The notes under the pieces are model-generated. The model ran no database searches. It saw nothing but the letters and a program-made list of their open reading frames with translations, and was not told the origin of the DNA. From Clostridia bacterium (GTDB lineage Bacteria; Bacillota; Clostridia; Oscillospirales; Butyricicoccaceae): a stretch of DNA of 12,903 bases. The translations under genes were made by a program, and so were the position numbers. Of the stretch, positions 8,364-12,903 are shown piece by piece. The stretch is taken from positions 1 through 12,903 of the forward strand of contig CAAFJY010000172.1 in the NCBI GenBank assembly GCA_900763355.1, written 5' to 3'. Within the stretch, counting starts at the first letter, position 1; every line of letters begins with the position of its first letter.

Positions 8364-8970
8364 GGCTCTCCCCCTTTTCCGCAAGGAGGGTCAGCACCGG
8401 GAGAAAAAGCCCGCCCAGGGCATTTCCGGCGATGGCCGTCCAGATGAATCCCAGCGCCCGGAGGGAAACGATCCCCGAAGCGCCGAAATAGAACAGATCC
8501 GCGATGGAATGCTCAAATCCGCTGAGGATAAAGCTGGGCACGCACAGGAAGATCCCCAGCGCGCTGCCCTTTTCCCGAAAGATGCTCACGGCGAGATACA
8601 TGAGGATCCCGCAGAAAAAGGCCCGCACCCCGGTGCTGAAGACGCTCTGATCCAGCTTGGCCAGACAGAGGGCCCGGGCGGTCTCCCCCAGGGCGGGCAG
8701 CCCCGCTCGCAGGAGGGCTCCCAGCCCGCAGGCCCCCAAGGTGTTGCCCAGCAGGCCCAGCAGGAGGCCCTGCCAGGCATTTTTCCCGTGATCCAGGGCC
8801 ATGTAGCCCACCTGACCGGTGAAGAGGGCATAGCCCTTCATGCAGATGCCGAAGAGGGCCACGGAAAAGAGCACCGCCCCCGCATACCGGCTGTCGCAGG
8901 CCAGAAAGACGCTCCCGCCCAGGGCGATGAGCACCCCGGCCTGGAAGCCCCGGAGGACCGGCTTCAGCAC
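8353..8970 (-). CDS. Formate/nitrite transporter (FNT) family channel
   Basis: A 205-residue integral membrane protein of the FocA/NirC/HSC fold. Six hydrophobic segments are visible, at about 5-27, 29-50, 65-85, 110-131, 136-160 and 176-197. Family signatures are AGVLIALGG (11-19), LFTGQ (49-53, the omega-loop Thr region), LGNTLGA (74-80), GFEHSIADLFY (151-161) with the central pore His154, and AGNALGG (181-187). It is shorter than typical FNT proteins (about 250-280 aa) because the N-terminal tail and loops are trimmed; all six segments are present. The GTG start at 8970 overlaps the end of purM by 7 nt, and the stop overlaps the purN start by 11 nt, so it is embedded in the operon. AAGGTGG just upstream is a weak ribosome site, suggesting coupling to purM translation. 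Formate as the substrate is inferred from context; nitrite, hydrosulfide or other small anions are possible. Confidence 0.9.
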   Translation of the reverse strand: MLKPVLRGFQAGVLIALGGSVFLACDSRYAGAVLFSVALFGICMKGYALFTGQVGYMALDHGKNAWQGLLLGLLGNTLGACGLGALLRAGLPALGETARALCLAKLDQSVFSTGVRAFFCGILMYLAVSIFREKGSALGIFLCVPSFILSGFEHSIADLFYFGASGIVSLRALGFIWTAIAGNALGGLFLPVLTLLAEKGESHAG

Positions 8971-10004
8971 AGGACCACCTTGTCCTCCCCGGGGACGATC
9001 TCCCCGCAGACATAGGCGTCCTCCCCCTGGGCCCGGAGGATGGAGAGGGCCTTGTCCGCGTCCGCTTTTGGGACGGCGAGGGTCATGCCCACCCCCATGT
9101 TGAAGGTGTTGAACATATCCCGCTCGGGGATGTTCCCCGTCTCCTGGAGGAGGGGGAAGATGGGCGGGATGCGCAGGGCGCTTTTGTCGATTTTGGCGCA
9201 CAGCCCGTCGGGGATGCATCTGGGGATGTTTTCATAAAAGCCGCCGCCGGTGATGTGGCTGATGCCCGTGACGGCCACTTGTTCCAACAGGGCCAGCACC
9301 GGCTTGACATAGATGCGGGTGGGCTCCAGCAGAGCCTCGCCCAGGGTTCGGCCCAGGGCGGGGACAAAGCGGTCGAGACCGCCCTTTTCCACGTCGAAGA
9401 CCTTGCGCACCAGGGAAAACCCGTTGGAATGCACGCCGCTGGAGGGGAGCGCGATGACCGCGTCTCCCGCCTGGGTGCGGGTCTTGTCGATGACCTTTTT
9501 CTTGTCTACGATGCCCACGGCGAAGCCCGCCAGGTCATAGTCGCCGGGGGCCATGACGCCGGGGTGCTCGGCCGTCTCGCCGCCGATGAGGGCGCAGCCC
9601 GACCGGACGCAGCCCTCTGCCACGCCGGAGACCAGCTCGGCCACCGTCTCCGGGACATTTTTCCCGATGGCGATGTAGTCCAAAAAGAAGATGGGTTTGG
9701 CCCCGCAGCAGATGATGTCGTTGACGCACATGGCCACGCAGTCGATGCCCACGGTGTCGTTTTTGCCCAGGAGCTGGGCGACGCGCTGCTTGGTGCCCAC
9801 GCCGTCGGTGCCGGAGACCAAAACGGGCTCCTCCATCCCCCGGATGTCCGGGGCAAACAGGCCGCCGAAGCCCCCCAGGTCCGAAACGACGCCGGGGGTC
9901 ATGGTGCGGGCCACATGGGATTTCATCAGCTGGACGCCACGGTAGCCGGCCTCGATGTCCACTCCGGCGGCGGCGTAGCTTTCCGATCTCGAAATGCTGC
10001 TCAT
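8964..10004 (-). CDS. purM: PurM, AIR synthetase
   Basis: ATP-dependent cyclisation of FGAM to AIR, cytoplasmic. At 346 aa it has the usual PurM length and motif order: YAAAGVDIEAG (10-20), SGTDGVGTK (64-72), LIGGETAEHPG (139-149), ALPSSGVHSNG (185-195), ISHITGGGFYENIPR (248-262) and FNMGVGM (301-307). The glycine-rich GTDGVGTK and GGETAE segments form the ATP and substrate site shared with the PurL superfamily. The ATG at 10004 lies 6 nt after the purF TAA, with AAAGGAA covering the end of purF as ribosome site. Its TGA overlaps the GTG start of the following membrane-protein gene by 7 nt. Nothing appears broken. Confidence 0.97.
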   Translation of the reverse strand: MSSISRSESYAAAGVDIEAGYRGVQLMKSHVARTMTPGVVSDLGGFGGLFAPDIRGMEEPVLVSGTDGVGTKQRVAQLLGKNDTVGIDCVAMCVNDIICCGAKPIFFLDYIAIGKNVPETVAELVSGVAEGCVRSGCALIGGETAEHPGVMAPGDYDLAGFAVGIVDKKKVIDKTRTQAGDAVIALPSSGVHSNGFSLVRKVFDVEKGGLDRFVPALGRTLGEALLEPTRIYVKPVLALLEQVAVTGISHITGGGFYENIPRCIPDGLCAKIDKSALRIPPIFPLLQETGNIPERDMFNTFNMGVGMTLAVPKADADKALSILRAQGEDAYVCGEIVPGEDKVVLC

Positions 10005-10010
10005 GGTCTG

Positions 10011-11435
10011 TTATTCCTTTCCGGTCCAGCAATAGGTGCAGACCCGTTCCTTGTCGATGCCGATGGCCTCCAAAAGGCCGTCGATGGACTGATAGCCCAG
10101 GGAGTCAAAGCCGAACTTTTTGCAGATGCTCTGGAGGAGACACTGGCCCCGCTGGGTGTGGGCGTCGGCGTATTCGTCGATGTGCTCCTGCCCCTCGTCC
10201 CCCTCCAGCTCCTGGATGGTCCGCCGGGCCAGGAGATCCATATCGGAGTTCCCCCGGGAAAAATTGAGATATTTGCAGGCATACATGATGGGGGGACAGG
10301 CCGAGCGCATGTGCACCTCCGCCGCCCCGGAGTGGTAGAGGAACTCTACCGTCTCCCGCAGCTGGGTCCCCCGGACGATGGAATCGTCCACGAAGAGGAG
10401 CTTTTTCCCCTGGATGAGCTCCGGGACGGGGATCTGCTTCATCTTGGCCACCTGGTTGCGCACATCCTGGTTTTCCGGCATGAAGGACCGGGGCCAGGTG
10501 GGGGTGTATTTCACAAAGGGCCGGGCAAAGGGCTTCCCCGACCGGTTGGCAAAGCCGATGGCGTGAGGCACGCCGGAATCGGGGACCCCAGCCACATAGT
10601 CCACCTTGGGAAGGTTGCCGTGAGCGATCTCGTCCCGGGCCATGATCTCCCCGTTGCGGTAGCGCATGACCTCCACGTTGATCCCCTCGTAGTTGGAGTT
10701 GGGGTAGCCGTAATAGGTCCAGAGGAAGGCGCAGATCTTCATCTCCCGGGTGGGGGGAGAGAGGGTCTCCCACCCGTCCGGAGTGATGCGCACGATCTCC
10801 CGGGGGCCCAGCTCGTGCTCGTCCTCGTACCCCAGCTTGTGATAGGCAAAGGATTCAAAGGAGACGCAGTACCCCTCCGCTCCCTTGCCCACCAGGACCG
10901 GGAGCCGGCCCTGCCGGTCCCGGGCGGCGAGGATCTCGCCTTGGGAGGTCATGATGAGGATGGTCATGGAGCCGTCGATGCGCTCCTGGGCCCGGAGGAT
11001 GCCGGAGACCAGATCCTCCTCCTCGCTGATGAGGGCGGCCACCAGCTCGGTGGTGTTGACCTTGCCGGAGCTCATGGCCATGAACTGATGCCCCCGCTCG
11101 GCAAAGCACTTGCCCGCCAGCTCCTCGGCATTGTTGATGATACCCACGGTGGTGATGGCATAGAGCCCCAGGTGGGACCGCACCAGCAGCGGCTGGGGGT
11201 CGGTGTCGCTGATGCAGCCAAAGCCGCAGGTGCCCCGGAAGCCATGGAGATCATCCTCGAACTTGGTGCGGAAGGGGGTGTTGGAAATGCCGTGGATCTG
11301 CCGCTGGAAGCCGTCCTCCCGGTCCCAGATGGCCATCCCCGCGTTGCGGGTCCCCAGATGGGAATGGTAATCGGTCCCGAAAAAGACGTCCAGCACCACA
11401 TCGCGGTGCGAGACCGCGCCGAAAAAGCCGCCCAT
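10011..11435 (-). CDS. purF: PurF-family amidophosphoribosyltransferase lacking the catalytic Cys
   Basis: First committed step of the pathway: PRPP plus an amino donor gives phosphoribosylamine. The product is 474 aa. The C-terminal phosphoribosyltransferase half is well kept: the PRPP motif LLFVDDSIVRGTQ (346-358) and RPFVKY (305-310). Cysteines at 235, 387, 466 and 469 match the positions of the Fe-S cluster ligands in Bacillus-type PurF (ICAF, YACKY, CTYC). The N-terminal Ntn glutaminase half begins MGGFFG where glutamine-using enzymes have (M)CGIFG, so the nucleophile is Gly. The segment expected to carry the Arg of HxRYST reads GFGCIS (71-76), and the Asn of HNGNL appears as Val in TTVGIINN. 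There is no propeptide and no upstream in-frame Cys. Inference: an NH3-dependent enzyme, or one that needs a partner glutaminase. The start is fixed by the purC TAATG overlap. Confidence 0.93.
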   Translation of the reverse strand: MGGFFGAVSHRDVVLDVFFGTDYHSHLGTRNAGMAIWDREDGFQRQIHGISNTPFRTKFEDDLHGFRGTCGFGCISDTDPQPLLVRSHLGLYAITTVGIINNAEELAGKCFAERGHQFMAMSSGKVNTTELVAALISEEEDLVSGILRAQERIDGSMTILIMTSQGEILAARDRQGRLPVLVGKGAEGYCVSFESFAYHKLGYEDEHELGPREIVRITPDGWETLSPPTREMKICAFLWTYYGYPNSNYEGINVEVMRYRNGEIMARDEIAHGNLPKVDYVAGVPDSGVPHAIGFANRSGKPFARPFVKYTPTWPRSFMPENQDVRNQVAKMKQIPVPELIQGKKLLFVDDSIVRGTQLRETVEFLYHSGAAEVHMRSACPPIMYACKYLNFSRGNSDMDLLARRTIQELEGDEGQEHIDEYADAHTQRGQCLLQSICKKFGFDSLGYQSIDGLLEAIGIDKERVCTYCWTGKE

Positions 11436-12121
11436 TACGCGAAGAACAGCTGGGACAGGGTCATGGGATCGATGTATTCCCCGTTTTTGTACACCCGCAT
11501 GTTGCCGGAGGCGATCTCGTCGATGAGCATGACGTCGCCGTTTTCGTCATAGCCGTATTCGAACTTGATGTCGTAGAGCTCCAGGCCCTTTTCCTTCATG
11601 TCGTCGGCCACGATCTGGGTGATCTTCTGGGTCATGTCCTTGATGTCGTTGTACTGCTTTTCGGTCATGACGCCCAGGACCTGCAGCCCGTCGGGGGTGA
11701 CCAGGGGATCGCCCTTGGCATCGTTTTTGAAGGTCATCTCCACATAGGCGGGCAGGGGAGCGCCCTCCTCAATATAATCGCTGTAGCGGCGGTAGAAGGA
11801 GCCCACGGCCCGGTGACGGCAGATGACCTCCAGCCCCTTGCCAAAGACCTTGGCGGGGAGGACCTCCATGGTGGTCTCCTTCAGGTCGGCGGAAACATAG
11901 TGGGTGCGGATGCCGGCGGCGTTGATCTTTTCAAAGAAATAGATGGACATCCGGAGATTGACGTCACCCACCCCCTCGATGGTCAGGCCGACGCTGTTCT
12001 CGCCCGGATCAAAGACGCCGTCCTTGCCGGTGCAGTCGTCCTTGAACTTCAGCAGATAGTTGCCGTTGTCCAGAGCATACACGTTCTTGGTTTTTCCGGT
12101 GTAAACAAGTTTCCGTTCCAT
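11435..12121 (-). CDS. purC: PurC, SAICAR synthetase
   Basis: ATP-dependent ligase joining aspartate to CAIR to give SAICAR, in the cytoplasm. The product is 228 aa (family usually about 235-240). Visible family features are the N-terminal LVYTGKTKNVYAL (5-17), LLKFKDD (23-29), the substrate-loop region EVICRHRAVGSFYRR (98-112), FKNDAKGDPLV (131-141), and DEIASGNMR (201-209), which matches the usual DEISPDxxR acid motif in variant form. The usual TAFNG segment is replaced by TGKDG (31-35) and the C-terminal helix looks short, so this is a divergent PurC clade, but the main catalytic segments remain. The ATG at 12121 follows AGAAGGAG at normal spacing; the open frame upstream lies antiphase in purE. 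Its TAA overlaps the purF ATG by one base (TAATG), implying translational coupling. Confidence 0.95.
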   Translation of the reverse strand: MERKLVYTGKTKNVYALDNGNYLLKFKDDCTGKDGVFDPGENSVGLTIEGVGDVNLRMSIYFFEKINAAGIRTHYVSADLKETTMEVLPAKVFGKGLEVICRHRAVGSFYRRYSDYIEEGAPLPAYVEMTFKNDAKGDPLVTPDGLQVLGVMTEKQYNDIKDMTQKITQIVADDMKEKGLELYDIKFEYGYDENGDVMLIDEIASGNMRVYKNGEYIDPMTLSQLFFA

Positions 12122-12191
12122 AGTCGATTTCTCCTTCTTGTTTTGTGTATATGGGTGGGTTACGAATGCAGTAATAATGGGTGCGCCGCCC
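12122..12191 (-). promoter_or_regulatory. purE-purC spacer with purC RBS and weak promoter-like motif
   Basis: This 70-nt gap is the largest in the operon and is less GC-rich than its surroundings. It holds AGAAGGAG (12131-12138), the ribosome site of purC, with GGAG 9 nt from the ATG. A TATACA hexamer (12146-12151) lies 17 nt from a poor TTACTG -35 candidate (12169-12174). An internal promoter here would bypass the riboswitch for purC onward, but the -35 match is only 2 of 6, so this is a weak suggestion. The RBS call is firm. Confidence 0.4.
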
Positions 12192-12203
12192 TTAGCGGGC
12201 GGC
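12185..12203 (-). other. GC hairpin spanning the purE stop codon
   Basis: On the minus strand GCCGCCC (12197-12203) and GGGCGGC (12185-12191) form a perfect 7-bp stem with a 5-nt loop that contains the TAA stop of purE (12192-12194). No T-run follows, so it is not an ordinary intrinsic terminator. It sits at the start of the 70-nt purE-purC spacer. It may act as an RNA stability or processing element, or it may be a chance result of GC-rich codons; the first half encodes the last residues of PurE. Confidence 0.45.
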
Positions 12204-12689
12204 CAGCTTGTCCTGGAGAGCGCGGTCCTTTTCCAGGACCTTTTCAGCCTCCCGGGCGCGGCGGCCGTCCAGCTTTTTCTGGAGGCTCGAGTCTCCCACG
12301 GCCAGAATCTGGGCGCAAAGCAAAGCGGCATTGACACCTCCGTCGATGGCCACAGCTGCCACCGGCACCCCGCCGGGCATCTGTACCGTAGAGAGGAGGG
12401 CGTCAATGCCGTCCAGATATTTTCCCCCGCAGGGGATCCCGATGACCGGAAGGGTGGTGTTGGCCGCGATGGCCCCCGCCAGGTGGGCCGCCATTCCCGC
12501 AGCGGCGATGATGGCCCCAAAGCCCTGTTCCCGGGCCGTGCGGGCAAAGTCCCGGGCGGCGTCCGGCGTGCGGTGGGCCGAGCAGATGTGCGCTTCAAAG
12601 GGGACGCCCAGGGCGTCCAGGGTATCCATGGCTTTCTGGACCACGGGGAGATCGCTGTCGCTCCCCATGACGATTCCGACTTTTTTCAT
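12192..12689 (-). CDS. purE: PurE, N5-CAIR mutase / AIR carboxylase
   Basis: Cytoplasmic enzyme that forms 4-carboxy-AIR (CAIR), the carboxylation step between PurM and PurC. The product is 165 aa, normal for stand-alone PurE. Visible motifs are the N-terminal MGSDSD nucleotide-binding segment (8-13), SAHRTPD with the conserved His39 (37-43), the class-I-like AGMAAHL segment (64-70), and MPGGVPVA (104-111). The ATG at 12689 is chosen because AAGGAGG (12695-12701) lies 5 nt upstream and the protein begins MKKVGIVMGS; the frame stays open upstream only through the riboswitch leader. It is the first gene after the terminator. The segment VAIDGGVNAALL appears about two residues shorter than the usual class I loop (VAIGKAGxxNA). 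No purK is adjacent, so whether it uses N5-CAIR or AIR plus CO2 is uncertain. Confidence 0.96.
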   Translation of the reverse strand: MKKVGIVMGSDSDLPVVQKAMDTLDALGVPFEAHICSAHRTPDAARDFARTAREQGFGAIIAAAGMAAHLAGAIAANTTLPVIGIPCGGKYLDGIDALLSTVQMPGGVPVAAVAIDGGVNAALLCAQILAVGDSSLQKKLDGRRAREAEKVLEKDRALQDKLAAR

Positions 12690-12720
12690 GTCTGCCTCCT
12701 TGTGTGTCCCTGAAAAAGGA

Positions 12721-12772
12721 AATAAAAAAGGACAGTCCGACCCCGGTGAAGCAAAGGGGATCAGGACTGCCC
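12721..12772 (-). terminator. Riboswitch expression platform: intrinsic terminator
   Basis: On the minus strand GGGCAGTCC (12764-12772) pairs with GGACTGTCC (12730-12738; one G-U pair), and TCCCC (12756-12760) pairs with GGGGT (12740-12744) across a small asymmetric internal loop. The stem is followed by a T6 run and further T residues (12721-12729), the standard form of a Rho-independent terminator. The 5' arm uses the GGGCA of the aptamer's 3' hairpin, so ligand-bound aptamer and terminator cannot form together. This predicts ligand-dependent read-through (an ON switch). purE starts about 30 nt downstream. Confidence 0.9.
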
Positions 12773-12846
12773 AGACGGCCGGCATTTGCGCGTACTCCTG
12801 TTCCCATTGTGGTGCTCCACATTTTTCCGTCAGTTGCAGAAGTGCG
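12768..12846 (-). promoter_or_regulatory. ZTP (pfl motif) riboswitch aptamer
   Basis: The leader RNA folds by eye into the ZTP/pfl architecture. P1 pairs CGC-ACTTCTG (12837-12846) with CAGGAGT-AC-GCG (12789-12800), leaving a 2-nt bulge. P2 is the hairpin TGTGG-AGCA-CCACA. The inner loop between them contains GACGG (12827-12831). After a short linker comes the family's characteristic 3' hairpin with CCGTCTGGGCA, inside a TGCC...GGCA stem (12768-12784). The loop CCGTC (12774-12778) is perfectly complementary to GACGG, giving the expected pseudoknot. ZTP riboswitches respond to ZMP/ZTP, which accumulate when 10-formyl-THF is scarce, and turn on purine and folate one-carbon genes. Finding it directly upstream of purE fits that role. 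The class assignment rests on visible structure and consensus pieces; a covariance-model search was not run. Confidence 0.92.
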
Positions 12847-12874
12847 TTGGATTGTGAGGATTTTCGATGGACTT

Positions 12875-12903
12875 ACTATACCATATCCCGGGGAGAAAAA
12901 CAA
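12875..12903 (-). promoter_or_regulatory. Extended -10 promoter of the pur operon
   Basis: On the minus strand a TATAGT -10 box (12875-12880) is preceded by TGG, giving an extended -10 TGn motif. A TTGTTT -35-like hexamer lies at 12898-12903 with exactly 17 nt between the two. The -35 box is weak (3 of 6 matches to TTGACA) and sits at the window edge, so upstream operators cannot be judged. Transcription would start near 12868, about 20 nt before the riboswitch P1 stem. The region is AT-rich compared with the coding sequence. No convincing PurR box of the Bacillus type was seen. Confidence 0.7.

Noticed and set aside
8353..9219. Frameshifted C-terminal extension or fusion of purM
   Set aside because: PurM is complete at 346 residues with its own TGA. 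The overlapping frame encodes a complete six-segment FNT protein starting at GTG 8970.
9255..11552. A 765-residue open frame on the plus strand
   Set aside because: It lies opposite purF and purM and is a composition shadow of real genes with clear motifs on the minus strand.
11435..12598. A 387-residue version of PurC reaching into purE
   Set aside because: The extension is a different-frame reading of purE and the spacer. The ATG at 12121 with its RBS gives the family N-terminus.
12690..12785. N-terminal extension of PurE
   Set aside because: It would translate the riboswitch terminator. The ATG at 12689 has an ideal AAGGAGG and yields the normal 165-residue protein.
12721..12846. A THF or guanine riboswitch in the leader
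   Set aside because: The conserved cores of those classes are not visible, while the CCGTCTGGGCA hairpin and its pseudoknot partner fit the ZTP class.
1..12903. Mobile elements, CRISPR arrays, tRNA or rRNA genes
   Set aside because: Nothing of this kind was seen. The window is filled by metabolic genes with no repeats, transposase motifs or RNA-gene signatures.

Overview
This 12.9 kb window is almost entirely one GC-rich operon for de novo purine (IMP) synthesis, transcribed on the minus strand from about 12.87 kb leftward and running off the left edge inside folD. The gene content suggests a high-GC Firmicute of class Clostridia, most like gut Oscillospiraceae/Ruminococcaceae. The indicators are a single-chain PurL of about 1,230 residues, a separate transformylase-only PurH, a PurO-type IMP cyclohydrolase, AAGGAGG-type ribosome sites, and a ZTP (pfl) riboswitch. 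The taxonomic placement is inference; no rRNA or other marker is present.

Layout in transcription order: an extended -10 promoter (12875-12903); a ZTP/pfl riboswitch aptamer (12768-12846) whose 3' part overlaps an intrinsic terminator (12721-12772); purE; a 70-nt spacer; purC; purF; purM; a formate/nitrite transporter (FNT) family membrane protein; purN; purO; the AICAR-transformylase gene (purH, C-terminal domain only); purD; purL; and folD (partial at the window edge). Apart from the purE-purC gap (70 nt) and the purL-folD gap (45 nt), genes overlap by 1-11 nt or are at most 20 nt apart, which indicates one co-transcribed and translationally coupled unit. No gene-free stretch exceeds 300 bases; the longest is the 214-nt promoter and riboswitch leader.

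The genes cover almost the whole route from PRPP to IMP: PurF, PurD, PurN, PurL, PurM, PurE, PurC, AICAR transformylase, PurO. purB (adenylosuccinate lyase) and purK are not in the window. FolD makes the 10-formyl-THF used by PurN and by AICAR transformylase. ZTP accumulates when 10-formyl-THF is short, so the leader RNA senses the cofactor that FolD makes and these two enzymes use. The FNT channel inside the cluster is plausibly a formate route serving the same one-carbon supply.

The most notable points are: (1) the PurF keeps its PRPP site and Fe-S cysteines but has Gly in place of the catalytic N-terminal Cys and appears to lack other glutaminase residues, suggesting an ammonia-dependent enzyme; (2) a compact FNT channel gene is wedged, with overlaps on both sides, between purM and purN; (3) the one-carbon genes share control by a well-formed ZTP riboswitch.
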